Positions 1-8,412 are shown, counted from the first letter of the stretch. The stretch: 10,867 nt of DNA from Zygnema cylindricum (GCA_037447655.1 JBBHKE010003244.1:64001-74867); one strand, 5' to 3'. Made by a program: numbers and translations. Notes: generated by a model not told the origin, from the sequence alone.

Positions 1-317
1 AAAAATAAAAAAAAAATCACTTTTCCTTAAAGAATAATTTTTCAAAGGAATGAGACCTTCATTTTGGGGAATTTCTTCAAACAGCGACAGTAACCTGATC
101 GAGGCCACCAAATCTACATCAAAAATAAACATATTTGTACACTCTCAAAACGAAAATTTTACATTTCTCGCGCTCCCTATGAGCCCGATGTTCAGTTCCC
201 AGAAAGTTAAAAATTTGGATTCCCAAGACGAGAAACCTCTTACGCCGCTGGACTTACATCCCATAAAATCAACAAAACTATTTCCCCAGTTTTCTGATTA
301 TTTTAGTATGTGCGAAA
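1..317. other. AT-rich flank with no assignable gene
   Basis: AT-rich sequence with A-runs and no convincing coding region. Short open stretches here have no recognisable motifs. Read on the minus strand, around 137-175, there is a weak resemblance (about 21 of 31 bases by eye) to the CKFSVLRG-encoding core of the tandem units that follow. It may therefore hold a fifth, very degenerate unit, or 3' flanking DNA of the minus-strand gene. No polyadenylation signal could be assigned with confidence. Confidence 0.4.
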
Positions 318-905
318 CAACATCTTCCTCTTCTTCCTATCCCGATTTTGAACCCGGAACACGGAGATAACCGAGATCTTGCAGTCGGGTGTCTTGACGC
401 CAAAAAACTAATGCCGATTCTAACCCCCTTTTTTTTTTTTTTTTTACTGAAGTGCGAGGTGATCCTCCTCCCCTTCAAAGCCCAATTTCAATCCCCGCAA
501 AACGGAGAATTTGCAGTCAGGAATCAGGACATGGGGAATCTCATAGTGGGTGGTATCGCCGTCCATGAACCAATGTTCAATTTTCTTTTTTTATTTTTTC
601 TTATTTTTAGTTGTACTGAAGTACGAAACGATCTTCCTCCCTGTTCAAGCCCGATTTCGATCCCCGCAAAACGGAGAATTTGCAGTCAGGAGTCATGACG
701 TCAGGATTCCCGTGTCGGTGGGTTCGCCGTCCACAAATCGATTTTGCTTTTTCTTTTCCTTATTCATTTTTTTCCTTTACTGAAGTGCGAGGGGATCCTC
801 TTCCCGCTTCGAGCCCGATTTCGATTCTTGGAAAGTGGAGAATTTGCAGCCCGGAGTCATGACATCGGAGGCCTCGTAGTCAGAGGGAGAGCCGTCCAAG
901 AAGCC
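318..905 (-). repeat. Tandem ~165-bp units copying the 3' end of the minus-strand gene
   Basis: Four units lie head to tail: about 318-445, 446-614, 615-778 and 779-905. The last three each start, on the + strand, with ACTGAAGT(G/A)CGA at 446, 615 and 779, giving periods of 169 and 164 bp. Each carries a core like CGGAGAATTTGCAGTC and ends in a T-rich tract. Read on the minus strand they encode variants of the same peptide, with a core such as DCKFSVLRG followed by an acidic stretch and ALQ or VLQ. The unit at 779-905 is the real end of the exon described at 777-1617. The other copies lack obvious splice acceptors, and some carry indels or a degenerate end, so they look like duplicated, decaying exon ends. 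Identity falls with distance from the gene. Confidence 0.8.
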
Positions 906-1617
906 CTTACCACTCTCCCCATCAGCCGCAATGGGGCGATGAAGAGCCGCCACCACCTTCCCAAAGTCCTCCACACGCTTCTCGCGCCCCAAACGGTAGG
1001 TCTGGCCCAGGACTCCGTGGATGGCGGGAGAGGTCTTGGGGAGAGGGAGAGAGGGAGAGAGGGAGAAGGAAAAGGTTAGGACAAGGGGACGACAGGAGCG
1101 GAGGAGAGTGGGAAGAGAGAGGGAGAGCGGGAGGTGGAGAGAGCAAAAGTGAGAGGGAGAGAGAGAGAGAGGGAGAGCGAGAAAAAAGAGGGGGAGAGAA
1201 AGAGAGAAAGCGAGAGAGAGAGAGAGGGAGAGAGAGATAGAGAGAGATAACCAAATAAAAAAAACGAACTCAAAAAAAGCAGCAAAAGGAACAGCAGAAC
1301 AAAGATACAAAAAACCAGACAAAAACGCGACAAAATCCTTCAACAAAGATGGGAATAAAAAAAAAGGAAAGACTCCTCACCTTGACTGAGTTAAATCCCA
1401 GACTGATGTGAGTCTCCGCATCTTCCGGTCTTTGCAAGAGAGGGTTGGCCACTCGCAATCTCACCTCCATATCCAAAAGCTCCCCAATCACCACACTATA
1501 TACATCCACAATGTATGGTCCGGTCTTCTCAACTCCCTCCATCTTCATTTTCAGCCCTCCCTCGGAAACAATTTCTTCCCCAACCTCCATTCTGAGATCT
1601 GCCTGTCTCTTTAGCTG
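777..1617 (-). CDS. Root_cap-like (LEA-related) protein, two 3' exons
   Basis: I see two exons on the minus strand. The upstream exon is 1617-1381 (79 codons) and ends in the donor AAG|GTGAGG. The downstream exon is 1034-777 (85 codons plus TAA) and follows the acceptor CCCCAAG|ACC. Both junctions are phase 0. The spliced product reads HISLGFNSVK then TSPAIHGVLGQTYR, followed later by DYEASDVMTPGCKFS. The pattern 'xGVLGQTYR ... Y...S......C..S.F' is what I know from the plant Root_cap domain (Pfam PF06830), found in late-embryogenesis/root-cap proteins whose function is poorly known. The 5' start of the upstream exon at 1617 rests on the acceptor CCTCTAG, which is only moderate; an internal ATG lies at 1590. 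The N-terminal part and any signal peptide are missing next to the exons, where retroelement DNA begins. It may be a broken gene or part of a split one. Confidence 0.6.
1035..1380 (-). other. 346-bp phase-0 intron filled by a CT-rich tract
   Basis: The intron is bounded on the minus strand by GTGAGG at its 5' end (1380) and CCCCAAG at its 3' end (1035). Its 3' two thirds are almost pure CT dinucleotide runs, which would form an exceptionally long polypyrimidine tract before the acceptor. Its 5' part is T-rich on the minus strand. The phase-0 agreement of both ends, and the fact that joining them restores the domain motif, support the intron call. Confidence 0.6.
1041..1250. repeat. Imperfect GA/CT microsatellite
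   Basis: On the + strand this is a long imperfect run of GA, GAGG and GAGA units, purine-rich throughout. It sits inside the intron of the minus-strand gene. Long open frames through it in several phases are low-complexity artefacts (serine/leucine-rich on one strand, glutamate/arginine-rich on the other). Similar GA-rich DNA reappears at 9767-10135. Confidence 0.85.
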
Positions 1618-1728
1618 CTAGAGGCACCCATGGCTGCTTGCAGGTCCTCAGTGACTACGACAAGTATGAGGGCTGCAGTAAGGTCACAAGAGATACTACA
1701 AAATACCTTTTTGTTGTGTTCGCGGTCT

Positions 1729-2924
1729 TGATCTCACATCCGGGGAAAGCTAAATGGATGCAAGGGGTGCAGCCAAAGACAACAAATCCACAAGCCGCAT
1801 CCGGTCAAGGACATAAATGATCGATCAAAAAATCCATTGGAGCTTGTACATATCGATTTATGTGGACACATCACACCGGCAAGCATTGGGGGAAATCGAT
1901 ACGTCATGGTAATTATTGATAAATTTTCACGCTTCTCTTGGGTTTATCTTCTCAAAAAGAAATCTGATGCCTTTGGACAATTCAAAGAATGGCATATTAT
2001 GATTGAAAGACAATCCGATTAGAAATTAAATACGGTTCGATCGGATAATGGCGGAGAATTTGTGATTTTCGAGAATTATTGTAAGGAGTGGGGAATTAGG
2101 CAACAATTCACCGCTTCATACTCTCCCGAATCAAATGGTATAGCCGAGAGAAAAAACCGAACGCTACAAGAAATGGTTCGTGCTATGGTATACTCTTCGG
2201 GCAACAAAATCTTCTTATGGGGAGATGCGATTTTAACCGCCAACTATATTTGCAATCATCGACTTACCTCAATTTCCGGGGAAAAGACACCTTATGAGCT
2301 TTGGCACGGAAAAAATCGGCTATTCATCATCTCCGTATTTGGGGATGCCGTGCTACGGTCTACATCGAGCGGCCTAAGCGAAGAGGCAAATTCACACTAA
2401 GAAGTTGGCCGGGAATTTTTATTGGATATAGCTCAAAGGGAAATTTATATCGAGTATTTGATCATATTAGTCACATCGTAGAGGAATTCCGAAATGTGGA
2501 TTTCCATGAAGATTTGCAATCCGCAATTCGTTCCTCGGATAAATTAAATCGGAATTTGGACTTTCATGTAATGCACGAAATAGAAGCATTTCCGGACATC
2601 GACGAATTGGATTCCGATGTTGAAAATAATTCGATTGAAAATGTCAAGAAATCTCGATCTGAATTAAAGGAAATTCCTTATATTGAAATTGACAACCGAA
2701 GTGACACTACGCACGACTCTTGAATGTCGTCGAATACTCAAAAATTGGAGAGCTCTAAATCAAGCAAATTTAGTGGAAAAGTGATTGAAATTGAAAAAGA
2801 AAAGGAACCTGAAATTGTACTTTGCTGAAGTAATAGAGAAAACAAGGGAAAGAAACCAATCCGCTTTATTGAGAATTCACATTACTTTATTTCTGTTTCG
2901 TAAGAATCGGATTTAATTTTATAG
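1729..2924 (+). pseudogene. pol: Element 1 integrase and linker (degenerate pol)
   Basis: This is a decayed copia integrase, the enzyme that inserts the element's cDNA into the genome. The first catalytic Asp is in VHIDLCGH (about 1846). The second is in RSDNGGEF and the Glu is in SNGIAERKN, so the D,D,E triad is retained. The core reads in frame 1 from 1837 and is interrupted by a TAG at 2020-2022. Between about 2310 and 2325 an indel moves the frame to frame 3, where the conserved HHLRIWGC and WPGIFIGYS blocks follow. A TGA at 2721 and further stops at about 2826 and 2901 break the acidic linker. The segment ends at the TAG at 2922-2924 that is also present in element 2. Spacing between the second Asp and the Glu is 33 residues. 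Confidence 0.88.
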
Positions 2925-4434
2925 CAATCATTATGTACAATTTAGCCGGAGATCCTCAATCATATTCAGAGGCAAGAAATTCTTGTGATTGGGAATCAAA
3001 GTGGAAGCAGGCTTGGGAGAAAGAATTCAATTCAATTGTGGAAAATCGGACATTTGAGGAAGTAAATTTACCAAAAGATAAAAAGGCAATCAATGCCAAG
3101 TGGGTTTTCAAAACAAAAACAGGTGCTTAAGAAGAAGTGATCAAATATAAAGCAAGGCTTGTATGTAAAGGGTTTCATCAACGAGAGGGGGTCGACTACA
3201 CGGAGACATATACGCACGTTGTTAAATTTGACTCCTTATGAATGATTATTGCAATTGCTCCCTCTGGACAAAAACACGTCCACCAAATGGACGTCGAAAC
3301 GGCTTTCTTGAACGGTGAGCTTGAGGAGGAGGTTTTTATGAAAATCTCAGAGGGCGTGACGTCACGGGAAGGAAAAGTATGGCGCCTCCGTAAATCTCTC
3401 TATGGGTTGAAGCAAGCACCCATGACTTCGTACCTGCGCCTAAACAAAGTTCTACTCGAATTCGGTTTCACTCGTATAATCTCAGATTATGGCGTGTACA
3501 TTAATGGTGAAGGCGTAAATGGAATCTTATTTTCTGTCTACGTCGACGACTTTATTATGACGTCTGACAGTTTGGATCGTATCCGCGAGTTAAAGGCGTA
3601 CTTGCGCCTACATTTCAAGGTAACTAATCTTGGGGAGGTACGGTACATATTGGGAATCGAAATGATACGATTCGCCAACGGCAATATAAAGTTAAGTCAA
3701 GCTTAATATTGTCGCGAAATGTTAACAAGGTTTTCTATGCTAAACTCGAAACGTGTGTCAATACCTTTGGACTCAAAAGTACAATTGCGAAAATACGATG
3801 ACGAACCGACGGTTGACGTCCCATATCATGAGGCGATTGGGAGTCTTATGTACCTAAGCGTAGGTACACGTCAAGATATTTCGGCGGCCGTATCAGTGGT
3901 TAGTCGATTTTGTCAAGCGCCAAAAAGAGCGCAATGGGGAGCGGTCAAGCGAATCTTACGCTATTTTGCATCTACACTTGAAAGTGGCATGACATTTAAA
4001 TCTGGCGATTCACTGGAGTGCATCGGCTATTGCGATGCAGATTGGGGAGGAGATACAATACAAGAAAATCTACCTCTGGTTACGCTTTTGTTTTCGGTGG
4101 GGCGGCAATCTCATGGATTTCGCGCCTCCAAACAACTGTCGCGTTAAGTTCCACGGAAGCGGAATAAATGGTTGCGTGTCACGCGCCCAAAGCTTCATTT
4201 TCAATAAAAGAAATGTTAAATGAATTAAACTTTCCTATCAGATATTTGACTATTTTTTTGGACAGTATGAGTTCTATTGCACTGGTTAAAAATCCAGTAT
4301 TTCACAAACGCACTAAACACAAACGCATACAATGGCATTTTGTGCGAGATCTTGTGATGGCAAAAGAAGTTGAGTTTAAGTACGTGTCGACTGTGAAAGA
4401 AACTGTCAGGCAGCCGTACATGATGTACTTCTGA
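2925..4434 (+). pseudogene. pol: Element 1 reverse transcriptase-RNase H (degenerate pol)
   Basis: This is the part of pol that would copy RNA to DNA and degrade the template. RT runs in frame 2 from about 2933 to 4050: NAKWVFKTKTG, HQMDVETAFLNGELEEEV, SLYGLKQAP and the catalytic YVDD at 3539-3550. It is interrupted by TAA at 3128, TGA at 3239 and TAA at 3704. A frameshift near 4050-4065 moves RNase H to frame 1. The RNase H acidic residues are visible: Asp in CDADWG (4034), Glu in STEAE (about 4162) and Asp in LDSMSS (4261). A TAA at 4165-4167 replaces the residue normally after STEAE. The stretch HKRTKHKRIQWHFVRD is intact and the reading ends at TGA 4432-4434. This is the only RT/RNase H left in the window, since element 2 has deleted most of its own. 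Confidence 0.92.
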
Positions 4435-4485
4435 GGGGGCGGCCCAAATTAGGGTTTATTTCATGACTTCTACAATTCTCCAATT

Positions 4486-4495
4486 GAGAGGGGGA
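4486..4495 (+). promoter_or_regulatory. Element 1 polypurine tract
   Basis: GAGAGGGGGA is followed by a single T and then the LTR start TGATACG. The polypurine tract is the RNase H-resistant primer for plus-strand DNA synthesis. Element 2 has the same arrangement (purine run ending GGGGA, one T, then TG), which supports both LTR starts. Confidence 0.8.
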
Positions 4496-4496
4496 T

Positions 4497-4936
4497 TGAT
4501 ACGATTCAATTTGGAGAATCGTCTGAGTATTCGACGCGCACGATATTTGGGTTCGCGTCGACGTTACTTATTTGTTTCGTACGGCGCACGAAAGTATTCG
4601 TTCGAAGTTTCGTTGTATACCGCGCACGAAACCTTATCTTTCTTCTCTTCTCTTCGAGAAAGAGAAAAGCGCGTCAGCCACTTTTCTGCGTGCTTTCTTC
4701 TTCCCGTGGGCCTTCCTCCGAAAGGCGCCACCTTTGTTTATCTGTCATGCACGGCACGTCTCATAGGCAGCTATTTAAGGTAGTTTGTGCAGCTGCAGAT
4801 TTTAATTTCAGTTTTTATTTATTATCGGAAGTGGGAAGAGTGAGAGAATGGGAAAAAGCCTTGTAATAAGGCTTCGGCCTTGTGTGTGTTATTTTTTGTG
4901 CTTCCGCTGCATACCACCTTTTTGGTATATCTTTCA
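4497..4936 (+). repeat. 3' LTR of element 1 (about 440 bp)
   Basis: The LTR starts TGATACGATTC right after the PPT and most likely ends ...ATATCTTTCA at 4936, giving short TGA...TCA termini. The right end is less certain than the left. It contains a hairpin at 4501-4522 (ACGATTC/GAATCGT), three copies of GCGCACGA at 4536, 4584 and 4622, and a CT/GA hairpin at 4643-4666. A TATA-like TATTTAAG lies near 4770, followed by a purine-rich leader, a UUCG hairpin at 4868-4881, then GCTTCCGCTG and an ATACCA/TGGTAT inverted repeat at about 4910-4927. No second copy of this LTR occurs in the window. Open frames within it are not genes. Confidence 0.75.
4856..4881 (+). other. Overlapping alternative hairpins, one with a cUUCGg loop
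   Basis: AAGGC-TTCG-GCCTT at 4868-4881 forms a five-base-pair stem (extendable through a G-U pair) closed by the very stable UUCG tetraloop with its C-G closing pair. The same AAGGCTT can instead pair perfectly with AAGCCTT at 4856-4862 across a five-base loop, so the two hairpins are mutually exclusive. The element lies downstream of the TATA-like box, so it would be present in the transcript (R or U5). A role in packaging, translation or polyadenylation is speculation. Confidence 0.55.
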
Positions 4937-4940
4937 AGAG

Positions 4941-4945
4941 AGAGA
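4941..4945. repeat. Left target-site duplication (AGAGA) of element 2
   Basis: AGAGA immediately precedes TGTTGGG and matches AGAGA at 9767-9771 right after CCTACA. Five bases is the usual copia duplication length. Because the target is a GA tract, the exact register cannot be proven from these bases alone. Confidence 0.75.
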
Positions 4946-5268
4946 TGTTGGGTTATTGTCGTTTCGCAATATTTTCGCGAAGCGACAAACTTACATTTAT
5001 TTGTTAGACGTGAAGTATCACGTCATCATACAAAATGTACGACGTCGTTTTGCGGGAGTACTTTTGTTATCCGCGAACAAAATGTACTATTTTGTTTCGC
5101 GTCACTTTATGTTTTCGTGCGCTGAGATGATGTAAAGAGGCTTCGGCCCAGAACACTTATAAATATTTTTGGTTGAATATTCCTCTTGTTTATTATGAGA
5201 TTCCGCTGTGTAATGTTTTATGTTTTATGAATTTATTTGAGTGAATGTCTTTTGCTTAAGATCCTACA
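4946..5268 (+). repeat. 5' LTR of element 2 (323 bp, internally deleted)
   Basis: The LTR begins TGTTGGGTTATTGTCG and ends GCTTAAGATCCTACA, identical at both ends to the 3' LTR at 9121-9766. It matches that LTR to about 5124 (GTGCGCTG) and again from about 5125 (AGATGATG). It lacks the 324 bp present at 9299-9622, including the TATATAG box and the G-box. Retained features are a long hairpin at 4958-4986, the perfect hairpin GACGTGA/TCACGTC at 5007-5024, a GGC-TTCG-GCC hairpin at 5139-5148 and TATAAATA near 5159. Without the deleted block this copy probably lost its main promoter. Confidence 0.93.
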
Positions 5269-5270
5269 AT

Positions 5271-5282
5271 TGGTATCGGAGC
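5271..5282 (+). promoter_or_regulatory. Primer-binding site, initiator Met-tRNA type
   Basis: TGGTATCGGAGC begins two bases after the 5' LTR. It differs at one base from TGGTATCAGAGC, the sequence complementary to the 3' end of plant initiator tRNA-Met that most plant copia elements use to prime minus-strand synthesis. The mismatch is likely post-insertion decay. Confidence 0.88.
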
Positions 5283-5310
5283 TAGTTCTTCGGAGATAGA
5301 GAGAGAGCGC

Positions 5311-6648
5311 ATGGGGAGGAAGAATAGAAATACTCCTTCCCCCATGTCGACTTCGGAGGGAGCAAGAGAGTTCTGTTTTTCGGGTTCTCAATTTGAGGAG
5401 ACCTGAGATACGGAGAGAAAATTTGAGGAAATGTTTGATACACTTATGAGATATGTAGATTCTTGTTTTCAAACTCAACCGAGTGAAAGAAAAGAAATCA
5501 CTTCCTTTCCGGCTACCGATTCATTCTATGGAGGAGCTAATGAGAGTGAGAGAAAAGAGAGGATTAGGAAGGGAAAAGCGAAGATATAAGAATAAGAGTA
5601 TGATTTTGACGAAGGATTGAAAAACGAAGAAAATTATAATATGTCAAAGAAATCCGTGGCCTTTAATGGCACCAATTATGCCGTTTGGAAGAAGTTTATT
5701 TCAAACCAACTTATTCTCAAGAAGCTTTGGAGGTTTGTTAATGGAGAAGAGAAAATGCCACTCGAGAGTAAGGCACGTGCTCAATAGAGGTTGAAGGATA
5801 TTGCGGCAACGACCGGTTTGATGAAGAATTGCACTTCTTCCGTACTTGATCATTTCCTCGCTCACGGCACGGCCCATGAGTGTTGGCAAGCACTTGAGGA
5901 GCAATATGAGAAAGGCGTTGAGAACAAGGGTCAATATGATTATACGGACTTTATGAATTTTAAAATCATGTCAAATAAATTGATGGATGATGCCGTGAAG
6001 CGCTTCAATATTATACTCGAGCAATTAATCAACAATGACCGAGTTATCTTGGATGCGGATAAGTTAAGCGTTTTTCTTAATGCTTTACCGGAGAAGCTTT
6101 CGCATCTTAAAGCTATTTTACTAGCGAAGGCGGATAACACCTTTGGATTCACCGTCAATTTTATCAAAATGTCCGATGGAACTCCATCGGCTTCTTCATC
6201 TCAACTCTACTACTCCCGAGACCCCGGATCTTAATTATGCCGGTGGAAGAGGGGGTGGTAGAGGAGGTGGCTCGGGGGTGGTGGTGGCGGCAGAGGCAAC
6301 AAGAAGGAGCAAGGTCGTCCACCGAAGGTCCCTTCGGATCTTTCCAATTTGACATGCTACCGATGTAACTGGCTTGGACACTTGTCTTCCTCTTGTCCGG
6401 ATAAGGACAAGCAATGTCATTTTTGCGGTAAGTGGGGGCATACAAGCCCTCAATGTTATGCAAAGAGTGGGGATTCCGGAAGTGGAAGAGGAGGTAGAGG
6501 AGGTGATAGAGGCGACCGAGTTGGCGGCCGAAGAGGTGGCCGCAGGGGCGGCTGTGGTTACGCTAATACAAATTACACTGACTATAGTAATAAAACCGGT
6601 GATGAGTTTTTGGTTCTTAACCTTACCCTTGATTCGGTGAGTAGTGAA
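5311..6648 (+). pseudogene. gag: Element 2 gag (capsid and nucleocapsid), degenerate
   Basis: Gag would form the virus-like particle that packages element RNA. An ATG at 5311 opens frame 1, and stops at 5404 (TGA), 5587 and 5593 (TAA) and 5785 (TAG) interrupt it. The same frame carries the UBN2-type capsid block (FNGTNYAVWKKF from about 5662, then LWRFVNGEE). A second ATG at 5641 in the same frame is an alternative start. The capsid region continues open to a TAA at 6232. A glycine/arginine-rich linker at about 6235-6275 reads in frame 2 and returns to frame 1, implying two compensating indels. The nucleocapsid holds two CX2CX4HX4C zinc knuckles at 6355-6396 and 6415-6456, then an RG-rich tail. 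A TAA at 6649 separates gag from protease in the same frame. Confidence 0.9.
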
Positions 6649-6654
6649 TAAAAT

Positions 6655-8412
6655 TTGGAGAAAGAGTGGATTATTGATACGGGGGCATCTCATCATGTTT
6701 GCACGGATGCCACCTTATTTGATGACATGAGAAAACTTACGGTTCCAAAGTTTATTACGGTTGCAAGCGGCCATATCATTTCGGTTGGTACGGTTGGCAC
6801 GGTTCGGCTTGAACTCTTTTCATGGGATAATGATGGGAAAGAGAAATCGACAGAGTATTGTCTTCAAAATACACTTTATTATCCGGACGGTTCGGTCAAT
6901 TTGTTAAGTGTTCCGCAAATCCAAAAGAGTGGTGGAAGCTTACTTGCGAGAGGTGATCAATCTATTGAGATTTGGAATGAGAAGGGGAATGTAATTGGAG
7001 AAGGGGTTGTAACGGATGCGAATCATAGTCGGCTCTTATGGAGGAGGCCGAAATCTAAAGTTCCCACCGAGGGAATTTCACACCAAATTTCGGAGTTGAA
7101 AGGTGATCTTACCTTATGGCATCATCGGATGTGCCACACATCCGAGGTAAGTTTGAAGAAGATGATTTTTCATTCTTCGGTGAGAGGTTTGGACCTCACA
7201 TCCGGTGAGAAGGTGAACGGATGCGGAGGATGTAACAAAGGACGTCAAATCCGGAAATCCCATCCGAAAAAAGAAATCAAGCATCGAGCTCAAAATCCTT
7301 TGGAGGTAGTCCACATCGATCTTTGTGGACATATTAAACCCTAGACAATTGGAGGTAATAAGTATACTTTGGTGATTGTTGATGACTTCTCTTGGAATTC
7401 ATGGGTGTATTTATTGAAAAAAAAATCGGATGCATTTGAAAAATTTAAAGAATGGCATGTAATGGCCGAGAGGCAAATTGATAAGAAGCTTAAGTCCATT
7501 CGGTCGGACAATGGAGGGGAGTTTGTTGTTTTTGAGGAGTATTGTAAGGACTGGGGGATAAGGCATCAATTCACGGCGCCTTATTCTCAGGAGTCAAATG
7601 GAGTGGCCGAGAGGAAGAATCATACCTTACAAAAAATGGTCCGTGCGATGGTTCATAGCTCCGGACGAGAGATGTTTTTGTAAAGAGACGCCATTCTTAC
7701 GAAAAATTACATTTGTAACCGAAGACTCACTTCGGTTTCCAGAATTAAAACACCCGAGGAGTTATGGAGTGGTAGAAAGCCAACGGTTCATCATTTGAGA
7801 ATTTGGGGATGTCATGCTACGGTTTATGTGGAATCAATTAAGAGGAAGGGGAAATTTGCACCAAGGTGTTGGCCGGGAATTTTTATTGGTTATAGTGCGA
7901 AAGGGAATTTGTACCGAGTGTATGATCCGGCTCGTCACACAGTGGAGGAATCTCGGAATGTGGATTTTTATGAGGATCTCAAATCCGCCATGAATTCCGT
8001 TGGGAAATTTAAAGAAAATTTGGATTTTTATGAGGAGAGTGAAATTGAGAGTTTTCCGTACATTGGGGATTCGGAATCCGATGAGAAACCGAATGTAAAA
8101 ACTCAGAAAAAGAAATTGGGGAAATCGGTTGAAATTGAATTTGAAAAAAAAAGTAACGGATCTTTGGATTCCCGAATGCCTTCGAACATTCGGAAATCTC
8201 AAAACTCTAAATTGAGTTCTAAATCGAGTGAGAAGGAAATTGAAATCGAATCCGAGGAAGAGAAAGAGGAGGAGGAGCAAGTTCTTAGAAGAAGCTCTCG
8301 GAGTACAAAGGGGAAGAAACCAGATAAACTCACTTACGATCGAAAAGGGGAAAATGCATCGAATTCACATCATTTTCTTTCCGATGCAAAAGAGACAGAG
8401 TTTCTTTTATAG
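6655..8412 (+). pseudogene. pol: Element 2 protease, integrase and acidic linker, degenerate
   Basis: Frame 1 runs from 6655. The aspartic protease motif DTGAS sits at 6676 in EWIIDTGASHH. The conserved YYPDGSVNLLSV block follows, then the pre-integrase HHCC zinc-binding region: LWHHRMCH at about 7114 and CGGCNKGR at 7222. The integrase triad is Asp in VHIDLCGH (7318), Asp in RSDNGGEF (7507) and Glu in GVAERKN (7609), with 33 residues between the last two. TAG at 7342 and TAA at 7681 interrupt it. From 7795 the GIFIGYSAKGN block leads into a long, highly charged linker (IESEEEKEEEEQ) ending in RRSSRSTKGKKPDKL. The segment ends at a TAG at 8410-8412, in the same place as the TAG in element 1. 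Confidence 0.93.

Larger units (their letters stand above)
1729..4936 (+). mobile_element. Retroelement 1: 5'-truncated Ty1/copia element
   Basis: The element retains, in order, the end of the integrase zinc-finger region, the integrase core, an acidic linker, RT, RNase H, a PPT and one LTR. That is the Ty1/copia (Pseudoviridae-type) domain order, with integrase before RT. It lacks the 5' LTR, primer site, gag and protease. Similarity to element 2 becomes clear at about 1729 (CTCACATCCGG shared) and is doubtful in 1680-1728, so the truncation point is fuzzy. It abuts the Root_cap-like exon. Four in-frame stops before the linker stop, three more later and at least three frameshifts make it inactive. 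Its right end touches the GA tract that received element 2. Confidence 0.9.

Noticed and set aside
446-905. CRISPR-like array
   Set aside because: Units of about 165 bp with degenerate coding content, in a plant sequence; there are no short identical repeats with unique spacers.
777-1346. Long minus-strand open frames through the GA/CT tract
   Set aside because: Serine/leucine low-complexity products of a microsatellite; only the parts outside the intron (777-1034) match a protein family.
4463-4783. Plus-strand open frames within 4463-4783
   Set aside because: They lie in the PPT and LTR of element 1, have no family motifs and are chance openings in regulatory repeat DNA.
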